From SZUA-430 sp044220975 (lineage in GTDB: Bacteria > Pseudomonadota > Alphaproteobacteria > Micropepsales > Micropepsaceae), in NCBI GenBank assembly GCA_044220975.1, contig JBGAPZ010000033.1, positions 1-42,414 on the forward strand: a stretch of 42,414 bases of DNA, written 5' to 3'. Position numbers and translations under genes: made by a program. The notes beneath the pieces are model-generated. The model was given only the letters and a program-made list of their open reading frames with translations. It did not search any database and was not told the DNA's origin. Below are positions 7,137 to 16,178 of the stretch, piece after piece. Positions within the stretch are counted from its first letter, which is position 1. Each line of letters opens with the position of its first letter.

Positions 7137-8081
7137 ATGGATCGCTTTCGCAGCCTCGAAGTTTTCGCAGCCACGGCCGAACGGCTGAGCTTCGCCGCCG
7201 CCGCGCGCGACCTAAAGCTCACCCGCGCCATGGTGTCGAAGCACATTGGCGACCTTGAACAGCGCCTCGGCGTTCGCCTGTTTCACCGCACGACGCGCCG
7301 CGCCAGCCTGACGGAGGCGGGCCGCGCCCTTGCGGAGCGCGCGAGCCACGTCATCGACGCGGTGAACGAAACCGAAGACGCCGTGCGCGATCTTCAAACC
7401 GTGCTGAAGGGTCGATTGCGCGTGAACGCGCCGGTCTCCTTTGGCTCGCAACAACTGGCGCCGTTGATCGCGCGGTTCCTGGGCGACAACCCCGGCGTCG
7501 AAATCGATCTCACCTTGAACGATCGCGCTGTCGACCTGGTGGAAGAGGGCTACGACATCGTGATCCGCATCGGCGTGCCGGCTGACTCAAGCCTGATCGC
7601 AAAGCGCCTTGCGCCAGCGCAGCTGATGATTGTGGGCTCGCCCGAGTACCTCAGGCGCAACGGTATGCCGAAGATGCCGGCCGACCTGAAACGCCACAAC
7701 TGCCTGGGTTATTCGTATTGGTCGTTGCGCGACGAGTGGCACGTGACAACGCCTCGCGGAAAGCTTGAGCGCGTGAAGGTCAGGGGTTCGCTCGTCGCCA
7801 ACAACGGCGATGCATTGCGCGTGGCCGCCCTGGAAGGCGTGGGTTTGATTCAGCAACCTTCATTCAGCATCTGCGACGACCTTCGCAGCGGCCGCTTGGT
7901 GCAGGTCCTCCCCGATCACACGATCCGCGAACTGACCGTTCACGCGCTCTATGCCCCAGGTGCCGCGCCGAACGCGAAAGTTCGTGCCCTCATCGATCTC
8001 TTGGCAAAAGCGTGGGCGGGCGAGCCGCCGTGGGAACGCAATGCCAAGCCCGGCAAACGTGCCCGAGGTCCTCGTGCGTAG
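7137..8081 (+). CDS. LysR family transcriptional regulator
   Basis: 314 aa. The N-terminal winged helix-turn-helix (residues 1-60, with FAAAARDLKLTRAMVSKHIGDLEQRLGVRLFHR split across it) and the C-terminal substrate-binding domain are of the CrgA/DsdC type. The gene diverges from pirin-doxX-dioxygenase, so it is the probable regulator of that operon. No Shine-Dalgarno sequence precedes the ATG, and the best promoter would make the mRNA begin at the start codon, so the transcript may be leaderless. The C-terminus overlaps the next gene by about 40 bp. The ligand is unknown. Confidence 0.9.
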   Translation: MDRFRSLEVFAATAERLSFAAAARDLKLTRAMVSKHIGDLEQRLGVRLFHRTTRRASLTEAGRALAERASHVIDAVNETEDAVRDLQTVLKGRLRVNAPVSFGSQQLAPLIARFLGDNPGVEIDLTLNDRAVDLVEEGYDIVIRIGVPADSSLIAKRLAPAQLMIVGSPEYLRRNGMPKMPADLKRHNCLGYSYWSLRDEWHVTTPRGKLERVKVRGSLVANNGDALRVAALEGVGLIQQPSFSICDDLRSGRLVQVLPDHTIRELTVHALYAPGAAPNAKVRALIDLLAKAWAGEPPWERNAKPGKRARGPRA

Positions 8082-8508
8082 GGTCGTCGTCGCGGCCGAC
8101 TATCCCGTCGCGGCTGATGCGCTATGGCGAGGCGCCGTGAGCTACGCCGCGCTTGAGCGCATGATGAGCGGCCCGCTTGTTCGCGTCGCATGTCCGCCGG
8201 GCGAGGAGCACGAGGGCCACGATCTCACGCTCGTCTTCCGCTTGTTCGGACAAGTGCCTGTCGGCCGCTGGCGATTGAAGATCGTTCGGCGCGACGACAC
8301 GCTTCATCGCCTCGTTTCTGAAGAACGTGGCTTCTTCGTCCGCAGTTGGCGCCACGAAATCGCAATCGACGCGCTGGACCCGGCCACTGCGCGCCTCACC
8401 GACACGATCGATATCGACGCCGGTGTCCTGACCCCACTGACCGCCGGTTTCGCAAGGCGCGACTACGCCCGCCGCCATCGGCTGCGCTTGGCTTCGATCG
8501 ATCGGTGA
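8041..8508 (+). CDS. SRPBCC family hypothetical protein
   Basis: 155 aa, probably soluble. The alternation of beta strands, with an N-terminal AADYPVAADALWRGAVSY and a C-terminal ARRDYARRHRLRLA helix, resembles the SRPBCC/START-like ligand-binding fold. The start is ambiguous: the ATG at 8041 overlaps the LysR gene by 41 bp, and a GTG at 8074 would give a 144-residue form. It ends directly against the convergent TIGR02302 gene (8509) with no gap. No catalytic residues can be named. Confidence 0.6.
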   Translation: MPSPANVPEVLVRRVVVAADYPVAADALWRGAVSYAALERMMSGPLVRVACPPGEEHEGHDLTLVFRLFGQVPVGRWRLKIVRRDDTLHRLVSEERGFFVRSWRHEIAIDALDPATARLTDTIDIDAGVLTPLTAGFARRDYARRHRLRLASIDR

Positions 8509-10956
8509 CTAGAACCGGCGGAGCAGCCGGTCGATATACTCAAGCTCGTTGAGCGGTCGCCCGCGTTCGGCGGCGCGGCGTTGCAGCTCTTCCAGAATCT
8601 CGCGCGCCTTTTGAATGTCGAGCTTGTCCGGCACCTTCACCGAGCCCCCGAACGATTGCCCGTACGAGGCTTGCGGCCGCCCAAACGGATCTTCGTTTTC
8701 GCCTTGGCCAATGCCCTGGCCCGGCCCGATCGCGCCCTGCGCCTGCAACTGCTGCAGAAGCTGCTTGGCAACCGCCTCGCCGCCCTTGCGCAACTCGTCG
8801 ATCGCTTTCTGCTGATTTTCGCCCGCGCTACCGAGTTCGCCGTTCGCAAGCTTGTCGGCGGCGTCGTCCATCGCGTCTTGCGCGCGGCGCAGCGCCTGTC
8901 CCATCTCGCCAGGCCCCGCCTTTTTCATCATCGCGCTGAGTTCGTTGCTGAGCTTCTCTTGCTCGCTCTTCAGGCCCGACGGTTTCTTCACGCCCGACTC
9001 AAGCGCCTGTTGTTGCTCGCGGAACGTCTTGTCCATCAAGGCGCGTTGGCGCGCGATCATCTGCCCGAGCTTCTCAAGCGATTCCGTCGCCGACTTCTGC
9101 TCGCCGGTCATCTGACCGCCGCCGGCCATCTGCATGTTCTCGAGCATGTCCTGCAGTTGCGACAGCAGCTGTTGCGCCGCAGCGCGCGAACCTTGCTTTG
9201 CCAAATTCTGAATCTGATCGAGCATCGACTGCAAGTCCTGCGCCCGCACGATCTGCCCGCCCATCCCCTGCGTCATCGGGCTTTGGCCTTTGGCATTTTC
9301 CGCCATGGCTTTGAGCGCGCGCTCCATCGCCGCTCGCAAACGCGCCATCAGGGCCTCGATCTCAGCGTCCGGCGCGCCCCGCGCCAACGCGTCCATCAGC
9401 TTCTGCTGCACCGAGCGCAATTCCTCTTGCGCGAGCGGCGCGTCGCCTTCTTCGACCTTCAGCGCCATGTCCCACAGAAGTTGCTGCACCGATGCCATCT
9501 CGGCGCTGCCGCGTGCGCGCGATACTGTGTAGTAAGCCGTGCGCAAGCCCAGGTAGATCCGCTGATCCGGCGTAAACCGCTCCGGCGCAATCGAAAGCGC
9601 ATCAAGCCCCTTGGCCACATAGGGCGCGGTCGACGGATCGCGCGCGAGGCTGCGCCGCTGCTCGATCAAGGCGCGCGCCAGCAACTCGTTGAACCGCCGT
9701 TCCGGCAGAACAATCTTCACCGGCTTCGACCGCGACGTGTGCCCGGCCTCGTCGCGCGCGACCAGCGTGATGTTCACCGGCAACCCGGCCCACACATGCG
9801 CCGTCAGGTCTTTGAAGATCGTGGCATCGCCCTCGCGCGCGGGCGACGGCGGCAGCGGCAACTCGAACGCAAGCGGCTTCGGGCCTTTGCGATCCGACGG
9901 CGACGACTGATGATCGAGCGCGATCTCGGCCATCGCCGAGGTAACGCCGTAGTCGTCCTTGATCACATAGTTGAACTTCAGTGACTGCGCATTCGTGATC
10001 TGCAACGGCGTCTTGAACGCGATCATTGGCGGCGTGTCGGTCTTCACCGAAAGTCGCCAAATCGCCGTTTGCGACGCGTTGACGGAAAGCCTGACCGTCA
10101 TGTCCTGCTCAAGCGAAAGCTTTGCGTCGCGCGCGTCGCCGCCCGCCGGCATGAACTCAGGCCGGGTCTGCGGCGGCATCGACGTGCCCAGCGAACCAAC
10201 GCGTAGCACTGCCGACGCATCGCCATGCGTGCGCACGGTCAGAACCGACCCCTTCGGGATCGTCACCGCGACACCATCCGACTGGGTGTTCGCCGTCAGA
10301 TGCTGCGGCGCCTCGCCGGTGTAAGGCGGCGGCGTGACCCAGGCCTCGAACGTCGAAGGTCCGTTCCCTTGGGCCCATCCCGGCGACAACGCCGCGGCCA
10401 AGCGCGACGGCACCTCCGACCAATTGGCGACCGCAAGCGCCAAGATCACAAGCGAAATCAATATGCGCAGCGCCTGGGGATCGCGCGCCGCCAGCGACAG
10501 CCGCGGCCAGGCGACCTTGAGCCGGTTGATGTGGTGAAAGACCCACTGCCGATGCGCGTGCCAAAGCCGCTTCGTATCGTCGTCGTTGCCGGTCGCCGGC
10601 TTGTCTTCCAGCGCGCTCAGCGGCCGATGCTCGAGCCCGCTCGATTGTTCCAAGTGACGAACGGCTTGCGAGCGCGACGGCATCGACGTCGACTTCATCG
10701 AATACATCACCGCCCAACCGGTCGCGGCGATAAACCCGACGAGGCTCAACAGGTGCAGCCACTCGGGCAAGTAAACGAACACATTGGCAAGCGCCAAAAT
10801 GACAAAGAGCCCGACGACGCCGCCGGCCGGCCACAGCAGCGGCCAAAACCGTTCCGCCGACAGCGAAGCCCACGAGAGCCACACGTGCCGCTGCACGATC
10901 TTGGGCAATCCGCCGCCCTTATCGTCCGCTGGTATATGCAAGCCCTCGTCGCTCAA
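8509..10956 (-). CDS. TIGR02302/DUF4175 family membrane protein
   Basis: 815 aa. Two or three N-terminal transmembrane helices (about residues 40-90 and 170-190) are followed by a large periplasmic region. The C-terminal half is a long Gln/Ala/Met-rich coiled coil (QQLLSQLQDMLENMQM-type repeats), and the protein ends near LNELEYIDRLLRRF. This layout is characteristic of the alphaproteobacterial TIGR02302 family, whose function is unknown. A TTG start at 10956 is proposed because GAGG lies 8 nt upstream and the gene then begins 22 bp after the lysA stop. An ATG at 11010 would run inside the lysA 3' end. It is the fourth gene of the argH operon. Confidence 0.8.
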   Translation of the reverse strand: MSDEGLHIPADDKGGGLPKIVQRHVWLSWASLSAERFWPLLWPAGGVVGLFVILALANVFVYLPEWLHLLSLVGFIAATGWAVMYSMKSTSMPSRSQAVRHLEQSSGLEHRPLSALEDKPATGNDDDTKRLWHAHRQWVFHHINRLKVAWPRLSLAARDPQALRILISLVILALAVANWSEVPSRLAAALSPGWAQGNGPSTFEAWVTPPPYTGEAPQHLTANTQSDGVAVTIPKGSVLTVRTHGDASAVLRVGSLGTSMPPQTRPEFMPAGGDARDAKLSLEQDMTVRLSVNASQTAIWRLSVKTDTPPMIAFKTPLQITNAQSLKFNYVIKDDYGVTSAMAEIALDHQSSPSDRKGPKPLAFELPLPPSPAREGDATIFKDLTAHVWAGLPVNITLVARDEAGHTSRSKPVKIVLPERRFNELLARALIEQRRSLARDPSTAPYVAKGLDALSIAPERFTPDQRIYLGLRTAYYTVSRARGSAEMASVQQLLWDMALKVEEGDAPLAQEELRSVQQKLMDALARGAPDAEIEALMARLRAAMERALKAMAENAKGQSPMTQGMGGQIVRAQDLQSMLDQIQNLAKQGSRAAAQQLLSQLQDMLENMQMAGGGQMTGEQKSATESLEKLGQMIARQRALMDKTFREQQQALESGVKKPSGLKSEQEKLSNELSAMMKKAGPGEMGQALRRAQDAMDDAADKLANGELGSAGENQQKAIDELRKGGEAVAKQLLQQLQAQGAIGPGQGIGQGENEDPFGRPQASYGQSFGGSVKVPDKLDIQKAREILEELQRRAAERGRPLNELEYIDRLLRRF

Positions 10957-10978
10957 ACGCTCAAACCTCAGGCAGGGC

Positions 10979-12232
10979 CTAGAGCCAGTTCGGCCAGCGC
11001 TCCTGCGCAATCATATCGTCGACAGTTTGCCGCGGCCGTGTGACCGCAAATTGGCGGCCCTTAACAAGCACTTCCGGGGCCAAACCGCGGGCATTGTAAC
11101 TGGACGCCTGCACTGCGCCATAGGCACCCGCCGAAAGTATGGCAACCAAATCCCCGGCGGAAACGGCGGGTAATTCACGATCCCGTGCGAAAAGGTCCGT
11201 GCTTTCGCAAACCGGGCCCACCACATCGTAAACCTTGGCGTGTGCTGAGGTGTGCCGCACCGGCACGATGTCGTGCCACGCGTCGTAAAGGGCAGGGCGG
11301 ATCAAATCGTTCATGCCCGCGTCCAGGATAAGGAATTCCTTCGCCTCGCCGCGCTTCACATAAAGCACCTGTGAGACGAGAACGCCCGCGTTCGCCGTGA
11401 TCAGCCGCCCCGGTTCCACGATCAGCTGCGCGTCGAGGCCCGTCACCGCCTCACGCACAACCGCGCCGTAATTTTCCGGCAACGGCGGCGCCATGTTGTC
11501 GTTGTAGGGAACGCCCAAGCCCCCGCCGAGATCGATCCGTGAAATGTGATAACCGTCCGCACGCAGACTTTTGACCAGCGCAGCAGCCTTCGCGAACGCC
11601 TCGCGATAAGGCCCCAGCTCTGTAATCTGGCTACCGATGTGCAAAGCAACGCCGGCCACGTCAATGCCCGGCAACTTCGCCGCGTGCGCAAACGCAGCCT
11701 TCACGCGCGACCACGCGATCCCGAACTTGTTCTCGGCCTTGCCCGTCGAAATCTTCGCATGTGTTTTCGCATCGACGTCGGGATTGACCCGCAACGCCAC
11801 CGAAGCCGTCGCTCCTTTCGATCGTGCCACCTCGCTCAACGCGTCGAGTTCTTCCTCGCCCTCGACGTTGAACTGATGGATGCCCGCATCCAAACCCGCC
11901 GCCATCTCCATGCGCGTCTTGCCGACACCCGAGAAAACGATCTTCGAAGCAGGCACGCCGGCGGCCAGCGCCTTCTTCAACTCCCCGCCTGAAACGATGT
12001 CCGCGCCCGCGCCAAGCTTCGCCAGCGTCTTGATGACAGCCAGGCTCCCGTTCGCCTTCACCGCATAGGCAACGAGCGCACCCTTCGGCATCGCCTCCGA
12101 AAACACCCGAAAGTGCCGCTCCAACGTCGCCGTCGAATAGCAATAGAACGGTGTCCCGACCGCAGCCGCAATCTCAGAAAGCGGCACGTCCTCGGCGCAC
12201 AAGGCGCCGTCGCGATAGTCGAAATGATTCAT
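10979..12232 (-). CDS. lysA: Diaminopimelate decarboxylase
   Basis: 417 aa fold-type III PLP enzyme that decarboxylates meso-diaminopimelate to L-lysine, the last step of lysine synthesis. The PLP lysine is K59 in AYAVKAN. The glycine-rich phosphate loop (LGGGLGVPY), EPGR and the substrate-side Cys in GPVCESTD are all present. It starts 10 bp after the lptM stop and is followed closely by the TIGR02302 gene, in the order argH-lptM-lysA-TIGR02302. No strong Shine-Dalgarno sequence is visible before the ATG, so translation may be coupled to lptM. Confidence 0.95.
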   Translation of the reverse strand: MNHFDYRDGALCAEDVPLSEIAAAVGTPFYCYSTATLERHFRVFSEAMPKGALVAYAVKANGSLAVIKTLAKLGAGADIVSGGELKKALAAGVPASKIVFSGVGKTRMEMAAGLDAGIHQFNVEGEEELDALSEVARSKGATASVALRVNPDVDAKTHAKISTGKAENKFGIAWSRVKAAFAHAAKLPGIDVAGVALHIGSQITELGPYREAFAKAAALVKSLRADGYHISRIDLGGGLGVPYNDNMAPPLPENYGAVVREAVTGLDAQLIVEPGRLITANAGVLVSQVLYVKRGEAKEFLILDAGMNDLIRPALYDAWHDIVPVRHTSAHAKVYDVVGPVCESTDLFARDRELPAVSAGDLVAILSAGAYGAVQASSYNARGLAPEVLVKGRQFAVTRPRQTVDDMIAQERWPNWL

Positions 12233-12242
12233 GGGCGGCGTA

Positions 12243-12359
12243 TTAGCGCGCGACCGCGCTCACGCTCGGCTTCGGCGGCTCCAGCGGCCCCTTCTTCCCG
12301 CAGGCCGAAACGCCCAACCCGGCGATCAACGCCGCAACGACCAACACACGCACGATCAT
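12243..12359 (-). CDS. lptM: LptM-type small lipoprotein
   Basis: 38 aa lipoprotein. The signal peptide ends at the lipobox GVSAC, and the mature sequence begins CGKKGPLEPP, the hallmark of the LptM (YifL) family. In E. coli LptM binds the LPS translocon LptD and helps its oxidative maturation in the outer membrane. The ATG overlaps the argH stop in an ATGA arrangement, and lysA begins 10 bp after its stop. The argH-lptM-lysA position is a conserved one for this lipoprotein, which makes the call firm despite its length. Confidence 0.88.
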   Translation of the reverse strand: MIVRVLVVAALIAGLGVSACGKKGPLEPPKPSVSAVAR

Positions 12360-13738
12360 TTGAGCTGCTCCTGCCAATAGCGAACCTGTTCTCGGACCCG
12401 TTCCGGTGCCGTACCGCCGAAGCTCGTGCGGCTGGAAACCGACGCGTCCAAACTCAAGACGGACTGTATATCGGCGATGATCCCGGGCTCAACCGATTGC
12501 AGCTCCTTCAGCGACAAATCGCCAAGCCCGCAGCCGCGCGCTTCCGCCAGCGCGACGATGCGCCCGGTGATGTGGTGCGCCTCGCGGAACGGCTTCTTCA
12601 GGACCCGCACGATCCAATCGGCGATATCGGTCGCGGTCGAATACCCGTCGCCTGCCGCCTTGCGCATCGCAATCTCGTCGACCTTCAGGTCGCCGACCAT
12701 CCCCGTCATAGCGGCCAGCGCCAACGCGACCGAATCGGCGGCGTCGAACACCGCCTCTTTGTCTTCCTGCATGTCCTTGGCATAGGCCAGCGGCAGCGCC
12801 TTCATCACGCCCAGCAGCGTCACCAGCGACCCCGTCACCCGCGCACACTTCGCGCGCACCAGTTCGGCCGCGTCCGGATTGCGCTTCTGCGGCATGATCG
12901 ACGAACCCGTAGAAAACGCGTCCGACAGCGCGATGAACCTGAAGGCCGGCGAACTCCACAGCACGATTTCTTCCGCAAGCCGCGACAGATGCGTCGCCGC
13001 AATCGCGCAGGCGCTTAAGAACTCGAGCGCAAAGTCTCGCGCCGACACGCCGTCGAGCGAGTTGCGCATCGGCCGCATAAAGCCAAGACCATGCGCCGTC
13101 GCCTCGCGGTCGAGCGGAAACGACGTCCCCGCCAGCGCTGCCGACCCCAACGGCGAATCGTTCGTGCACGTGCGCGCCGAGGCAAAGCGCGCCCGGTCGC
13201 GCGCCGCCATCTCCACGTAAGCCAGCAAATGGTGCCCAAACGTGATCGGCTGCGCCGTTTGCAGGTGCGTGAACCCCGGCATCACCGTCGCCGCATGTGT
13301 CCCTGCTTTGGCGACGAGCGCCCGCTGAAGCGCGACCAAGCGCGCGTCCAGGCTGTCGATAGCGTCACGTACCCACAGGCGAAAGTCCGTCGCCACCTGA
13401 TCGTTGCGCGAGCGCGCCGTGTGCAGCCGTCCGGCCGCCTCGCCGATCAAATCCCTAAGCCGCGCCTCGACATTCATATGAATGTCCTCAAGCTTGCGCG
13501 AAAACGTGAATTTCCCTTGATCGATCTCGGCCTTGATGGTGTCGAGCCCGCCCGCAATGGCGCTTGCGTCGGCCTGTGAGATAATGCCGCGTTCCGCCAG
13601 CATCGCCGCATGGACTTTCGACGCGGCAATATCTTGGGCATAAAGGCGCCGGTCGAAGTCGATGGAAGCGTTGATCTCTTCCATGATCGCGGCCGGTCCT
13701 TGGGCAAACCGCCCGCCCCACATTTCGTTCGTCGTCAT
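12356..13738 (-). CDS. argH: Argininosuccinate lyase
   Basis: 460 aa enzyme of the fumarase/aspartase superfamily that splits argininosuccinate into arginine and fumarate. The superfamily signature GSSIMPQKRNPD with its catalytic Ser is intact, as are HTARSRNDQV and the substrate-binding TNDSPLGSAAL. The ATG at 13738 (MTTNEMWGGRF) is chosen because it matches the family N-terminus; the frame stays open upstream to 13804 but would cross the tlpA start. It is the first gene of the argH-lptM-lysA-TIGR02302 operon and diverges from tlpA with only 22 bp between the start codons, so the promoters must overlap coding sequence. Confidence 0.95.
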   Translation of the reverse strand: MTTNEMWGGRFAQGPAAIMEEINASIDFDRRLYAQDIAASKVHAAMLAERGIISQADASAIAGGLDTIKAEIDQGKFTFSRKLEDIHMNVEARLRDLIGEAAGRLHTARSRNDQVATDFRLWVRDAIDSLDARLVALQRALVAKAGTHAATVMPGFTHLQTAQPITFGHHLLAYVEMAARDRARFASARTCTNDSPLGSAALAGTSFPLDREATAHGLGFMRPMRNSLDGVSARDFALEFLSACAIAATHLSRLAEEIVLWSSPAFRFIALSDAFSTGSSIMPQKRNPDAAELVRAKCARVTGSLVTLLGVMKALPLAYAKDMQEDKEAVFDAADSVALALAAMTGMVGDLKVDEIAMRKAAGDGYSTATDIADWIVRVLKKPFREAHHITGRIVALAEARGCGLGDLSLKELQSVEPGIIADIQSVLSLDASVSSRTSFGGTAPERVREQVRYWQEQLK

Positions 13739-13760
13739 CGTGTCTCGCGAAAGTCCCTGA

Positions 13761-14333
13761 ATGTCTGCTTGGCGAATTCTAGTAATCGTAATCGTTGGTA
13801 CCATTGTGGCGGCGGCAGCCTTCGCCGTCTATCTGCTTTCCGGTCTTAACGATGCGCCGCCTTCGAAGCTGGGTGGGATCGAGAACTTCATACCGGCGCG
13901 CGAAGTGCTGCCCGCGCCCGCAACTTCCTTCCTGGACGAGAATGGCGCCAAGCTTAACCTCGAACGCTTCCGCGGCAAGGTTGTGGTGCTGAATCTGTGG
14001 GCGACCTGGTGTACCCCCTGCGTTGCCGAAATGCCGATGCTGGATCGCCTTCAGCAGCAGTTGGAGGGCGTAGGCGTGGTCGTCGTCGCTCTGTCGCTCG
14101 ATGCCGGCGGCCCGAATGCGGTCCACGCGTTTTACAAGGAACATGACATCAAGCATCTGGGCGTTTATGTCGATCCCACCATGCGCGCGCAAAGCGATTT
14201 CAAAGTCATCGGCCTGCCAACCACGATCTTGATCGACCGCGAAGGCCGCGACCGCGGCCGCATCGTCGGCCCCGCCGAGTGGGACGACGCGAAAGCCGCC
14301 GACTTGGTCCTAAGCGCAAGCGGTCCGCACTGA
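13761..14333 (+). CDS. tlpA: TlpA-family thiol:disulfide reductase
   Basis: 190 aa. An N-terminal anchor helix (about residues 5-27) tethers a periplasmic thioredoxin-like domain. The active site is WCTPC with cysteines at about residues 84 and 87, and the cis-proline loop is GLPTT. TlpA proteins keep apocytochrome c or CuA-site cysteines reduced during cytochrome oxidase maturation; the exact client is not shown here. It is divergent from argH, an arrangement seen in related alphaproteobacteria, and is followed 4 bp later by an uncharacterised membrane protein gene. Confidence 0.88.
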   Translation: MSAWRILVIVIVGTIVAAAAFAVYLLSGLNDAPPSKLGGIENFIPAREVLPAPATSFLDENGAKLNLERFRGKVVVLNLWATWCTPCVAEMPMLDRLQQQLEGVGVVVVALSLDAGGPNAVHAFYKEHDIKHLGVYVDPTMRAQSDFKVIGLPTTILIDREGRDRGRIVGPAEWDDAKAADLVLSASGPH

Positions 14334-14337
14334 TCCC

Positions 14338-15015
14338 ATGGCCGCAGGCGTCACCCAATCGATCTTCGACGTCACCAGCGCCGCCGGTGCGCAGTTTCTG
14401 GCCATGATCATCGGTGCCTTCCTGGCCAGCAGCGGCGGCTTTCTGGTGACCTGGCTCTGGGACCGTCTGGAGCGCAAGCGTCAGGAAAGATCGATCGCGT
14501 TGGTGTGCCTCGACCTGTTGTCGTCGCTCAGTGTGCTGACGAACCTCGCGAAAGACGCACGCTCGCGCGGCACGCCATACGGCCCTTACACCATCCGGCT
14601 CGTACGCAGCTGCATGCGCGACCTCGACGTATACGAACGCAACCGCGAACGCATTGCTGACATCGTCGACCCGAACGCCCGCGCCGAGATTTATCAATGC
14701 ATGGCGCGCATGACGCTCGCTATCGAAGGCGTTCTGGCCGAACACGAAATAATTGGCCGGACGAATGACGACATCGAGGCCGCACGCGCGGCCGGCAACG
14801 CACCGAAGGTGAGAGACCTTGAAAACGATCGCCGTGAGCGCGAGGTGCGCCGCGACAATTCGTTTGATTTCATGGTCGACACGACGGAGGAACTTTGCGC
14901 CCCGCTCTCCATTAAGCTGCGTGCGATCGCGAAGTCCGACCCGCAAAACCTAGCCGCCGTTGTGGCCGCCAACGCCCAAGCCGCTGCGACCGTGCCCAAG
15001 AAGCTCGACGACTAG
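14338..15015 (+). CDS. Uncharacterised membrane-anchored protein
   Basis: 225 aa. A single N-terminal transmembrane helix (about residues 18-42) is followed by a basic LERKRQER segment and a mostly helical cytosolic region with several charged stretches. No catalytic motif was recognised. It lies 4 bp after tlpA, so translational coupling is likely. It ends 4 bp before the convergent Gfo/Idh gene. The topology suggests a membrane-tethered helical scaffold, but that is inference only. Confidence 0.6.
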   Translation: MAAGVTQSIFDVTSAAGAQFLAMIIGAFLASSGGFLVTWLWDRLERKRQERSIALVCLDLLSSLSVLTNLAKDARSRGTPYGPYTIRLVRSCMRDLDVYERNRERIADIVDPNARAEIYQCMARMTLAIEGVLAEHEIIGRTNDDIEAARAAGNAPKVRDLENDRREREVRRDNSFDFMVDTTEELCAPLSIKLRAIAKSDPQNLAAVVAANAQAAATVPKKLDD

Positions 15016-15019
15016 GGCT

Positions 15020-16171
15020 TCAAGCCACCTTCATCGCCGTGTCCAGCGTATCCCATATCGCGGTGCAATCGATCACCTGGCCCATGGCCTGCGCCCGGTC
15101 GATTGCCATAACGGTGAGCCCAGCTTCGATCGCCTGAAACGGCGTCACCGGAAACTCGTTTTCGTCTTTCAACGCCGCGATCAAATCGCGCGCCATCGCA
15201 ACGTCAGCGCCGTTGTGGTCGTGCTCCGAGATTGGAAACTGCCGCCGGAACGGCGCCGTACGCTCCAGGTGTCGCCGCCACATCACCGTGTTGCGGTCGA
15301 TGTCGGCAATCAGCGTCCCTTCCGTTCCTGCCACATACCAGCGTCGCTCGCGCAGCGCGCTGCATGTGTTCGCATGGAACGCCAACTGCACGCCATTGCC
15401 GTACTCGACCAGCGCGGTCTGATGGTCGGTGACGTCCATATCGCTGGTAAAGGCGTCGTCGCCCGCCGACCACCCGGCAGGCCAGCTTTCGAACGCCGGT
15501 GAGCCGTCGGAATATTCGCGCTTCAAAGGTTCGCGATCGGGCCGAAAGATGCCGCGCCCGCCGAAGCTGACGATCCGCTGTGGCCTGGCACCCGCGATAT
15601 CGCCCAAGACATCGAAGTCGTGGCACACCTTGTCGAGAAGGAACGAACCGCCCCACTCGCGCTTGCGCCGCCAATTGCGCGCAAGATAGGCGCCGTGTTC
15701 CGGCGGCAGATGCTCGGTCGCGTCGATCGAAACGATCTGTCCCAAATGCCCCTCGCGCACGATCGACAAGACTTCGCGCGTAATCGGCGCCGAGCGAAGC
15801 ACGAGCCCGACGAACAGCGGCGGCGTTTCTTCGCTCGAGAGTCGCTGTGCGAGTGCATAGGACTCATTCTCCGTCCGAACGACCGGTTTCTCGGCGAACA
15901 CCGGCGCACGTCCATAGAGCGCTAGCATCAGATGCTCGGCGTGCAGATGATTGGGAGATCCGATCATGACAAGATCGTGCGTGCCGGTTGTCAGCAATTC
16001 TTCTGCACTCTTGTAGACCTCGCCGACGGCGATCCCGTCGTCTTTCAGCCGCTCAAGCCCCACTGGCGCGGGGTCTGCGTAGCCTGCAACCTCGACCTCC
16101 GCTCCAGCCGCTTTCATCGCCGAGATGACGGCGGCCATTCGCTGTCCAAGACCGATAACGCCGACTCTCAT
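15020..16171 (-). CDS. Gfo/Idh/MocA family oxidoreductase
   Basis: 383 aa NAD(P)-dependent dehydrogenase of the glucose-fructose oxidoreductase/inositol dehydrogenase family. The Rossmann motif VGVIGLGQRM is at the N-terminus, the EKP motif (FAEKPVV) is intact, and the catalytic His is in DKVCHDFDVL. The ATG at 16171 (MRVGVIGLG) puts the Rossmann strand at residue 2; a GTG two codons upstream is the alternative. The substrate is presumably a sugar or polyol, but nothing adjacent defines it. It lies 7 bp after the VOC gene on the same strand, so the two are likely co-transcribed. Confidence 0.85.
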   Translation of the reverse strand: MRVGVIGLGQRMAAVISAMKAAGAEVEVAGYADPAPVGLERLKDDGIAVGEVYKSAEELLTTGTHDLVMIGSPNHLHAEHLMLALYGRAPVFAEKPVVRTENESYALAQRLSSEETPPLFVGLVLRSAPITREVLSIVREGHLGQIVSIDATEHLPPEHGAYLARNWRRKREWGGSFLLDKVCHDFDVLGDIAGARPQRIVSFGGRGIFRPDREPLKREYSDGSPAFESWPAGWSAGDDAFTSDMDVTDHQTALVEYGNGVQLAFHANTCSALRERRWYVAGTEGTLIADIDRNTVMWRRHLERTAPFRRQFPISEHDHNGADVAMARDLIAALKDENEFPVTPFQAIEAGLTVMAIDRAQAMGQVIDCTAIWDTLDTAMKVA

Positions 16172-16178
16172 GGGCACG

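Noticed and set aside
8581..9984. 467-codon open frame on the plus strand opposite the TIGR02302 gene
   Set aside because: It is an antisense shadow of a clearly coding gene in GC-rich DNA, with no family features and an Arg/Leu-biased composition.
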